Shown: positions 1 to 4,979 of the stretch, piece by piece
Position numbering within the stretch: the stretch's first letter is position 1
Layout: each line of letters starts with the position of its first letter
From: JBNJEL01 sp051745835
GTDB taxonomy: Bacteria > Bacillota > Halanaerobiia > Halobacteroidales > Acetohalobiaceae
Length of the DNA stretch: 16,609 nt
Direction: 5' to 3'
NCBI GenBank assembly: GCA_051745835.1
Contig: JBNJEL010000039.1
Span: forward strand, 1 to 16,609
The notes under the pieces: generated by a model
Told to the model about the DNA's origin: nothing
Database searches by the model: none
What the model saw: the letters and a program-made list of their open reading frames with translations, nothing else
Made by a program: the position numbers and the translations under genes

Positions 1-2
1 GA

Positions 3-1148
3 GATAAGGGAGTAGAGGTCAAGATCAAACATAGCGTACAGGAGATTAGACCAGATGACGAGCAAGTAGTAGTTCGCGATATGATTAATTGTGAGACTAA
101 AGAGGTTAGTTACGATAAGTTATTACTTGCTACTGGTGCTAAGCCAATTGTGCCATCATTGACTGGGGTTGAGTTAGATAATATCTTTACGTTGCGTAAT
201 GTTAATAGTGCCGACCAGATTAAACAGTTTATTATGCAAAATAGTCCTGAGCAAGCAGTGATTGTTGGTGGCGGTTATATCGGGTTGGAGATGGCTGAGA
301 GCTTATTAGAGCAGAATTTAGATGTTACAGTAGTGGAGATGGCAGACCAAATCTTGACTAACTTCGATAGCGATATGGCAGCGGAAGTAAAAGAGCATCT
401 AGTAGAAGAAGGTGTCGAGATAATTACTGGTGATGGCGTAGCGGAATTTAAAGGAAGAGATGAAGTGGAGGAAGTTATCACCTCTAGCGGACGTAAGATA
501 GCTACTGATTTTGTCTTACTTTCAATTGGAGTGCGTCCTAATGTAGAGTTAGCTCAAGAGTGTGGGATAGAGTTAGGGACTACCGGGGCTATTAAAGTAA
601 ATAGTCAGTTAGAGACTTCACAGGATAATATCTATGCAGCTGGCGATTGTGTTGAAAGTAGACATTTAATTACTGATAATCCGGTCTGGATTCCGTTAGG
701 AACTACTGCTAATAAGCAGGGGCGAGTAGCAGGTAGTAATTTAGCGGGAGCAAGCGATGAGTTTAAGGGAGTTCTAGGGACAGCTATTACTAAAATTTGT
801 GAGTTGACCGTAGCTCGAACCGGCTTAACTGCTAAGGAAGCTGATGAAGCAGGGTATGAGTATGAGACTACTACGATTAAAGCCTCTAATCACGCTGGTT
901 ACTATCCTAATTATAGTCAGATGAAGATTAAGTTAGTAATCAATGCAGAGAATGGAGTAGTTTTAGGTGGACAGATAGTAGGTAGAGATGGCGTTGATAA
1001 GCGAATAGATGTTTTAGCAACTGTAATCTATAATCAGATGACGGCTGATGAATTAATTGACCTTGATTTAGCCTATGCTCCTCCCTATTCAGTACCTAAA
1101 GACGGGATTATGATTGCTGGATTAGTGGCTGATAAAGAAAGGGATTAA
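3..1148 (+). CDS. FAD-dependent pyridine nucleotide-disulfide oxidoreductase (CoA-disulfide reductase/NADH oxidase family), 5' truncated
   Basis: The frame is open from the window edge, so the first ATG at 81 is internal and the gene begins upstream. The visible 381 residues lack roughly the first 65 of a family of about 445, including the first FAD-binding GxGxxG and the usual active-site Cys. Visible in order are the ATG motif in YDKLLLATGAKP (about residue 37), the NAD(P)-binding GGGYIGLEMAE (about 89), the second FAD motif NIYAAGDC (about 209) and the C-terminal dimerisation domain with AYAPPYS. Such flavoproteins reduce CoA disulfide, polysulfide/persulfide or oxygen with NAD(P)H in the cytoplasm. 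The AYAPPYS segment resembles CoA-disulfide/polysulfide reductases; no C-terminal rhodanese domain is present. Substrate cannot be decided without the N-terminus. A terminator follows, separating it from the next gene. Confidence 0.88.
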   Translation, partial: DKGVEVKIKHSVQEIRPDDEQVVVRDMINCETKEVSYDKLLLATGAKPIVPSLTGVELDNIFTLRNVNSADQIKQFIMQNSPEQAVIVGGGYIGLEMAESLLEQNLDVTVVEMADQILTNFDSDMAAEVKEHLVEEGVEIITGDGVAEFKGRDEVEEVITSSGRKIATDFVLLSIGVRPNVELAQECGIELGTTGAIKVNSQLETSQDNIYAAGDCVESRHLITDNPVWIPLGTTANKQGRVAGSNLAGASDEFKGVLGTAITKICELTVARTGLTAKEADEAGYEYETTTIKASNHAGYYPNYSQMKIKLVINAENGVVLGGQIVGRDGVDKRIDVLATVIYNQMTADELIDLDLAYAPPYSVPKDGIMIAGLVADKERD

Positions 1149-1150
1149 AT

Positions 1151-1187
1151 AAAGTATCCACCTTAATAGGGTGGTACTTTGATTATT
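1151..1187 (+). terminator. Intrinsic terminator of the disulfide oxidoreductase gene
   Basis: AAAGTA plus CCACC (1151-1162, with one bulged T) pairs with GGTGG plus TACTTT (1170-1180) around a 7-nt loop. The following tract GATTATTT is only moderately T-rich, so termination may be incomplete. Confidence 0.7.
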
Positions 1188-1193
1188 TAATTA

Positions 1194-1222
1194 TTGACAC
1201 TTTATGTATTCTTCTTTATAAT
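1194..1222 (+). promoter_or_regulatory. Sigma-A promoter of the SHOCT protein gene
   Basis: TTGACA at 1194-1199 and TATAAT at 1217-1222 with a 17-bp spacer, a perfect consensus match. Transcription should start near 1229, giving a leader of about 50 nt. Confidence 0.88.
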
Positions 1223-1281
1223 TAAGTCAGACAGTTTAAAGTTATTGAACGAATAATTAGATTAGAAGGAAGGTAGTGAAA

Positions 1282-1518
1282 ATGTCTGGATTATGTGCAG
1301 GTTACTACAATGGATTTGGTGGCTGGAGTAGTTGGTTATTTAGTATAATGCATTTGGTAGTAGTTGTTGGTGTGATTTATTTGGTATTTAAGTTCTTTAG
1401 TTCATTGACCAATGATGGTACAGGTGATTCAATGGCTCTTCTTAAGAAGAAGTTTGCTAAAGGCGAGATTAGTCAAGAGGAGTTTAGAGAGCGAAAAGAG
1501 GTCTTAGAAGAGGGTTAA
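1282..1518 (+). CDS. Small membrane protein with C-terminal SHOCT domain
   Basis: A 78-residue protein. A GTG at 1276 is in frame, but the GAAGGAAGG ribosome binding site (1265-1273) abuts it; ATG 1282 has the better 8-nt spacing. The N-terminus is Gly/Trp/Tyr-rich, followed by one hydrophobic segment (about residues 21-41, LVVVVGVIYLVFKFF). The C-terminus carries a SHOCT motif (LLKKKFAKGEISQEEFRERK, about 54-73), a short amphipathic module found at the ends of many bacterial membrane proteins, probably for oligomerisation. The charged end is expected in the cytoplasm. It is a single-gene unit with its own promoter and terminator. The specific function is unknown. Confidence 0.8.
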   Translation: MSGLCAGYYNGFGGWSSWLFSIMHLVVVVGVIYLVFKFFSSLTNDGTGDSMALLKKKFAKGEISQEEFRERKEVLEEG

Positions 1519-1528
1519 ATTTTTTAAC

Positions 1529-1562
1529 TTTAATATACCCTACCCAGGTTCTGTATATTAAA
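1529..1562. repeat. 10-bp perfect inverted repeat downstream of the SHOCT gene
   Basis: TTTAATATAC (1529-1538) and GTATATTAAA (1553-1562) are exact reverse complements separated by 14 nt. The pair lies between the stop codon and a strong terminator and would form an extra AT-rich hairpin in the mRNA, or could be a protein site. Confidence 0.6.
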
Positions 1563-1564
1563 TT

Positions 1565-1616
1565 AGCTGGATGTCAGATTATACTTCGTTTCTGATATCC
1601 AGCTTAATTATTTTTT
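1565..1616 (+). terminator. Intrinsic terminator after the SHOCT gene
   Basis: AGCTGGATGTCAGA (1565-1578) pairs with TCTGATATCCAGCT (1591-1604) in a 14-bp stem with one G-T pair and a 12-nt loop. It is followed by TAATTATTTTTT. Confidence 0.9.
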
Positions 1617-1620
1617 AGCT

Positions 1621-1649
1621 TTGACAATTAAAATTTTTATTTCTATAAT
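1621..1649 (+). promoter_or_regulatory. Sigma-A promoter of the SYLF-domain gene
   Basis: TTGACA at 1621-1626 and TATAAT at 1644-1649 with a 17-bp spacer, a perfect consensus match. The start site should fall near 1656, about 25 nt before the ATG. Confidence 0.88.
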
Positions 1650-1680
1650 AAAGGAAAACTTTTCGAAATGAGGGATTAAG

Positions 1681-2376
1681 ATGAAAATTAAGAGTCTGAC
1701 TGTCTTATTAGTCTGTTGTGGTTTAGTTTTAACTTTAGGAGTTAACTCGGCTGCGGCAGAGGAAAGCAGTCCTCAACAACGAATTGAAGAATCAAGACAG
1801 ATATTAGATGAAATTTCGCAACAAAAAGATGCAGAGTCAATGGCTTACTTATTAGCTCAAGCGCGCGGAGTGGTTCTCTTTCCCCAGGTAGTTAAGGGTG
1901 GATTTATGTTTGGGGGACGCTACGGCGAAGGATTAGTATTAAAGCGGGGTAGTAATGGCGAGTGGTATGGTCCGTATTTTATTGAGTTAAAAGGACTATC
2001 CTATGGTTTTCAAGCAGGAGTACAGTCATCTAGTTTAATCTTAGTGATTACTAGTCAACGCGGTCTAGATAACTTTAAGCAGGATAATTTTACTTTAGGC
2101 GGCGGGTTATCGATAGCAGCCGGTCCTGTTGGCAGAACAACGGAGGCAGGAACAGATATTGAGTTGGAAGCAGCTATCTATAGTTATTCGATGAGTAAGG
2201 GAGCCTTTGCTGGAGTTTCTGTAGAAGGAGCTAAGATAAGTAATGATAAATCAGCTAACAAAAAGTATTGGAATCAATCGCTGAGTGTTGAGCAAATTCT
2301 ACAACGTGGGGCTAATGGTGGTAAAATTGATGCTTTAGTTGATGATTTAGAAGGTGTTATTGAGCTTAATAAATAA
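1681..2376 (+). CDS. Exported SYLF-domain (Ysc84-like) lipid-binding protein
   Basis: 231 residues starting at an ATG with GAGGG six nt upstream. Residues 1-26 form a Sec signal peptide: MKIK, a hydrophobic core, then a likely cut after NSAAA. No lipobox is evident, so it should be soluble in or associated with the envelope. The rest matches the SYLF/Ysc84 family: ARGVVLFPQVVKGGFMFGGRYGEG (broken here for description around residues 61-84), an LVITSQRGLDNF segment, then a Gly-rich region GGGLSIAAGPVGR and a C-terminal YSMSKGAFAGVSVEGA block. Eukaryotic family members bind phosphoinositides; bacterial members are exported proteins of poorly known role. It is a single-gene unit between a promoter and a terminator. 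Confidence 0.88.
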   Translation: MKIKSLTVLLVCCGLVLTLGVNSAAAEESSPQQRIEESRQILDEISQQKDAESMAYLLAQARGVVLFPQVVKGGFMFGGRYGEGLVLKRGSNGEWYGPYFIELKGLSYGFQAGVQSSSLILVITSQRGLDNFKQDNFTLGGGLSIAAGPVGRTTEAGTDIELEAAIYSYSMSKGAFAGVSVEGAKISNDKSANKKYWNQSLSVEQILQRGANGGKIDALVDDLEGVIELNK

Positions 2377-2391
2377 AATGTTTGAATTATT

Positions 2392-2421
2392 AACCTCCGT
2401 CTTATTGAGATGGAGGTTTTT
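2392..2421 (+). terminator. Intrinsic terminator after the SYLF-domain gene
   Basis: AACCTCCGTCT (2392-2402) pairs with AGATGGAGGTT (2408-2418) in an 11-bp stem with one G-T pair and a 5-nt loop, followed by a T run. Confidence 0.9.
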
Positions 2422-2450
2422 AAGTTTATTGATTATTTTCGATTATTCCC

Positions 2451-2479
2451 TTGACAACACCCTCAGCTGCTGTTATTAT
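2451..2479 (+). promoter_or_regulatory. Sigma-A promoter of the cysK-hcyS-sir-metY-apr operon
   Basis: TTGACA at 2451-2456 and TATTAT at 2474-2479, spacer 17 bp, one mismatch in the -10 box. It is the only clear promoter seen upstream of the contiguous genes from cysK to cysD. It leaves a leader of about 54 nt, too short for a T-box or SAM riboswitch. Confidence 0.82.
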
Positions 2480-2491
2480 TATAAATACCAT

Positions 2492-2519
2492 ATAAACCTA
2501 GTGTTTTACTAAACTTTAT
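2492..2519. promoter_or_regulatory. Imperfect dyad in the cysK leader, possible operator
   Basis: Nested inverted half-sites lie just downstream of the promoter: ATAAA (2492-2496) with TTTAT (2515-2519), and TAGT (2499-2502) with ACTA (2508-2511). The position suits a repressor site for the sulfur operon or a small leader hairpin. No regulator gene is in the window, and assignment to CymR or another factor would be a guess. Confidence 0.35.
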
Positions 2520-2539
2520 CTTTGCGAGGAGGAATAAAG

Positions 2540-3466
2540 ATGAAAAAAGTTGATAATGTAACTAAATTAGTAGGTCAGACACCTCTAGTTAAGTTAAATA
2601 GACTTGTTGACTCTGATGCAGCTGATGTTTATATTAAGTTAGAAGCTGCTAATCCAGGGGGCAGTGTTAAAGATAGAATTGCGTTAAATATGATTGAGAG
2701 TGCTGAAGAAGAGGGAGAGTTAGAATCAGGTGGTACAATAGTAGAGCCAACTAGTGGTAATACAGGAATTGGCTTAGCCTTAGTAGGAGCAGCTAAAGGT
2801 TATGAAGTTATCTTAACGATGCCTGATTCTATGAGTTTGGAGCGTAGAAAGTTACTTAAGGCTTACGGAGCTAAGTTAGTCTTAACTCCAGGTAGCGAAG
2901 GAATGCCGGGCGCAATTAGTAAAGCAGAAGAGTTAGTAGCAGAGAATGATGATTACTTTATGCCGCAGCAGTTTAATAATCCGGCTAATCCTCAGATGCA
3001 TAAAGAGACAACGGCTCAGGAGATTTTAGAAGCTACTGATAGAAAGATTGATGCTTTTGTAGCAGGAGTAGGAACTGGCGGAACAGTAACTGGTGTCGGT
3101 GAAGTCTTAAAAGAAGAAGTGCCGGGAGTAGAAGTGGTAGCTGTTGAACCATCTGATTCTCCAGTAATTAGCGGTGGAGAACCTGGTCCACATACAATCC
3201 AAGGTATCGGAGCTGGCTTTATTCCAGAAGTATTAAATGTTGACATTTTAGATAGAACAATTCAAATTGATGATGAGCAGGCTAAAGAGACAGCTAAGAA
3301 GTTAGCAGCTAAAGAAGGTATCTTAGCAGGTATTTCTGCTGGAGCAGCAGTAGCAGCAGCGGTTGAAGTAGCTAACGAGTTAGAAGCCGACCAAGAAGTA
3401 GTAACTATTGTTCCAGATACAGGAGAGCGCTATCTTAGCATGTCCTTATTCGATTTAGAGGAATAA
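2540..3466 (+). CDS. cysK: Cysteine synthase A (O-acetylserine sulfhydrylase)
   Basis: PLP enzyme that makes cysteine from O-acetylserine and sulfide in the cytoplasm. ATG 2540 is the start: GAGGAGGA (2526-2533) sits 7 nt upstream, whereas an in-frame TTG at 2522 lies upstream of that site and is not credible. The 308 residues have the family's normal length. Motifs: the PLP-lysine segment NPGGSVKDRIA (about residues 31-41), the substrate loop TSGNTG (about 67-72), the phosphate-binding GTGGT (about 173-177) and SAGAA near the C-terminus. It is the first gene of the sulfur operon and lies 78 nt before hcyS. In mycobacteria a related enzyme (CysM) takes sulfur from a carrier-protein thiocarboxylate; whether this CysK uses HcyS, free sulfide or both cannot be told from sequence. 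Confidence 0.95.
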   Translation: MKKVDNVTKLVGQTPLVKLNRLVDSDAADVYIKLEAANPGGSVKDRIALNMIESAEEEGELESGGTIVEPTSGNTGIGLALVGAAKGYEVILTMPDSMSLERRKLLKAYGAKLVLTPGSEGMPGAISKAEELVAENDDYFMPQQFNNPANPQMHKETTAQEILEATDRKIDAFVAGVGTGGTVTGVGEVLKEEVPGVEVVAVEPSDSPVISGGEPGPHTIQGIGAGFIPEVLNVDILDRTIQIDDEQAKETAKKLAAKEGILAGISAGAAVAAAVEVANELEADQEVVTIVPDTGERYLSMSLFDLEE

Positions 3467-3479
3467 GGATTTATTTTGA

Positions 3480-3519
3480 ATTAATCCCGGGTAAACAGGT
3501 AGGTAATTATAGGATTAAT
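3480..3519. repeat. 8-bp inverted repeat between cysK and hcyS
   Basis: ATTAATCC (3480-3487) and GGATTAAT (3512-3519) are exact reverse complements with a 24-nt spacer. No T run follows, so it is not a terminator; it could be an mRNA-stabilising stem at the cysK/hcyS junction. Confidence 0.4.
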
Positions 3520-3544
3520 CATAATTGCAAGGAGGAGAAGAGGA

Positions 3545-3760
3545 ATGAAGATTAAATTAAATGGTGAAGAAGTAGAGTTAGACGGAGAATTAACAGTTAG
3601 TGAGTTGCTAGAAGTGGAAGATGTAGATATGCCGGATATGGTTTCAGTTGAGGTTAATGGTGATATTTTAGCTAGGGAGGATTTCTCTAGTACAGTAATT
3701 AAAGAGCAAGATGAAGTTGAGTTCTTATACTTCATGGGCGGTGGCAGTGATGAATTTTAG
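3545..3760 (+). CDS. hcyS: ThiS/MoaD-like sulfur carrier protein HcyS with cleavable C-terminal tail
   Basis: A 71-residue beta-grasp sulfur carrier. AAGGAGGAG (3529-3537) is 7 nt before the ATG. The protein begins MKIKLNGEEVEL and ends EFLYFMGGGSDEF. ThiS, MoaD and related carriers end at Gly-Gly, whose carboxylate is adenylated and thiocarboxylated. Here four residues (S68-F71) follow Gly65-67, so the protein must be trimmed, as for Wolinella HcyS-Ala. The E1-like enzyme and a JAMM protease that could do this follow directly. Thiamine or molybdopterin carriers are less likely because no thi or moa genes are nearby while cysK, sir and metY are. The gene overlaps hcyF by 11 nt. Confidence 0.85.
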   Translation: MKIKLNGEEVELDGELTVSELLEVEDVDMPDMVSVEVNGDILAREDFSSTVIKEQDEVEFLYFMGGGSDEF

Positions 3761-4550
3761 TGAGGAACAATTAGAACGTTATTCCCGCCATATCATTTTA
3801 GAAAATGTAGGAGTTGAAGGACAGCAGCAGTTATTAGCTGCGTCAGTCTTAATTATTGGCGCGGGAGGCTTAGGAACTCCAGCAGCCCAATTTCTAGCAG
3901 CAGCTGGAGTTGGTAAGATTGGTTTGGTAGATGCCGATCAAGTAGAGCTATCTAACCTCCAGCGTCAAGTATTACACCATACTCCTGATGTTGATAAGTT
4001 AAAGGTTAAATCAGCAAAAGAGAAAATTAATGCGATGAATCCTGATGTTGAGGTAAAGACTTATGATTACTATCTAGATTCTAGTAATATCAAAGAGGTT
4101 ATCAGAGAGTATGATTTCATTATTGACGGTACTGATAACTTTCCAGCTAAGTTTTTAATCAATGATGCTTGTGTGATGGAAGGTAAGCCGTTCTCTCACG
4201 CTGGAATTATTAGATTTGGAGGACAGACGATGACTGTAGTACCTGATGAATCGCCTTGTTATCGCTGTGCTTTTCCTAAACCGCCGAAGCCTGGAGCAGT
4301 ACCCTCCTGTAAAGAAGCTGGCGTCTTAGGAGTAATGGGCGGAGTAGTTGGTACAATTCAGGCAACGGAAGCAATTAAATATATCTTAGATAAAGGTGAA
4401 CTGTTAACCGGTAGCTTACTTAAGTATGATGCCTTAAAGATGAAGTTTAGAAAGGTTAATCTTAAGCGTCAAGAGGATTGCAGTATCTGTAGTGATGAGC
4501 CGGAGATAACTGAGTTGATGGATTATGAACAAGGAGTCTGTGAACTATGA
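3750..4550 (+). CDS. hcyF: E1-like carrier-activating enzyme HcyF (MoeB/ThiF family)
   Basis: ATP-dependent adenylyltransferase that would activate the C-terminal Gly of HcyS for sulfide attack. From ATG 3750 it has 266 residues, starting MNFSEEQLERYSRHI as MoeB/ThiF proteins do. The frame stays open upstream to an ATG at 3711, but those residues lie inside hcyS and lack the family N-terminus. Motifs: nucleotide-binding GAGGLG (37-42), SNLQRQ (68-73), DGTDNF (126-131), and zinc cysteines C170/C173 and C244/C247. Cys187 in the SCKEAGVLG segment aligns with the crossover-loop Cys of MOCS3/Uba4. There is no rhodanese domain, consistent with sulfide rather than a persulfide as the donor. The likely ribosome binding site GGTGG (3740-3744) lies inside the hcyS Gly-Gly codons, so translation is probably coupled. 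Confidence 0.88.
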   Translation: MNFSEEQLERYSRHIILENVGVEGQQQLLAASVLIIGAGGLGTPAAQFLAAAGVGKIGLVDADQVELSNLQRQVLHHTPDVDKLKVKSAKEKINAMNPDVEVKTYDYYLDSSNIKEVIREYDFIIDGTDNFPAKFLINDACVMEGKPFSHAGIIRFGGQTMTVVPDESPCYRCAFPKPPKPGAVPSCKEAGVLGVMGGVVGTIQATEAIKYILDKGELLTGSLLKYDALKMKFRKVNLKRQEDCSICSDEPEITELMDYEQGVCEL

Positions 4551-4978
4551 TTATTAAGCTAAGTACTCAAGATTATGATACTATTGTCAGTCACGCTCAA
4601 GCAGAGTTTCCTCAAGAGGCTTGTGGCTTGGTAGCCGGAGTAACTTCTAAAAGAGAGGATGAGATAGAAGTTAAAGAGGTCTATCAAATGACTAATACAG
4701 ACCAGTCAGCGGAACACTTTTCGATGAAGCCTGAGGAACAGTTTGAAGTAGTTAAAGAGGTAAGAGATCAGGATTATGAACTAATTGGCAATTATCATTC
4801 TCATCCTTATACCCCGGCTCGACCATCAGCGGAGGATAAACGTTTAGCCTATGATCAGAGTTTGATCTATTTTATTCTTTCATTAGAGCAAGGCGATGAA
4901 GTTTTAAAAGCATTTGAGATTAAAGAGCAGAGTAAAGTTAGTGAGTTAGAGATTGAATTAGTAGAGAGGAGTGAGTAG
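4547..4978 (+). CDS. hcyD: JAMM/M67-family metalloprotease HcyD
   Basis: A 143-residue zinc isopeptidase of the Mec+/JAMM family. The ATG overlaps the hcyF stop (ATGA, 4547-4550), with AAGGAG 10 nt upstream. The full JAMM site is present: Glu24 in FPQEACGLVAG, then HSHPYTPARPSAED giving His84, His86, Ser94 and Asp97. In Wolinella, HcyD both removes the extra C-terminal residue of the carrier and later releases homocysteine from the carrier; mycobacterial Mec+ releases cysteine from CysO. The same dual role fits here because HcyS has a four-residue tail. The gene sits between hcyF and sir, so all parts of the carrier cycle are contiguous. Confidence 0.87.
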   Translation: MIIKLSTQDYDTIVSHAQAEFPQEACGLVAGVTSKREDEIEVKEVYQMTNTDQSAEHFSMKPEEQFEVVKEVRDQDYELIGNYHSHPYTPARPSAEDKRLAYDQSLIYFILSLEQGDEVLKAFEIKEQSKVSELEIELVERSE

Positions 4979-4979
4979 A

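Noticed and set aside
2522..2539. In-frame TTG at 2522 as the cysK start
   Set aside because: The AGGAGG site lies downstream of it and 7 nt before ATG 2540, and the extra residues do not belong to the CysK family.
2480..2539. SAM riboswitch or T-box in the sulfur operon leader
   Set aside because: The leader is about 54 nt, lacks a terminator and shows none of the conserved elements of these classes.
3545..4550. hcyS/hcyF as thiamine (ThiS/ThiF) or molybdopterin (MoaD/MoeB) genes
   Set aside because: No thi or moa genes are nearby, the carrier has a post-GG tail, and a JAMM protease, sir and metY follow. The alternative would need biochemical exclusion, but context favours the HcyS pathway.
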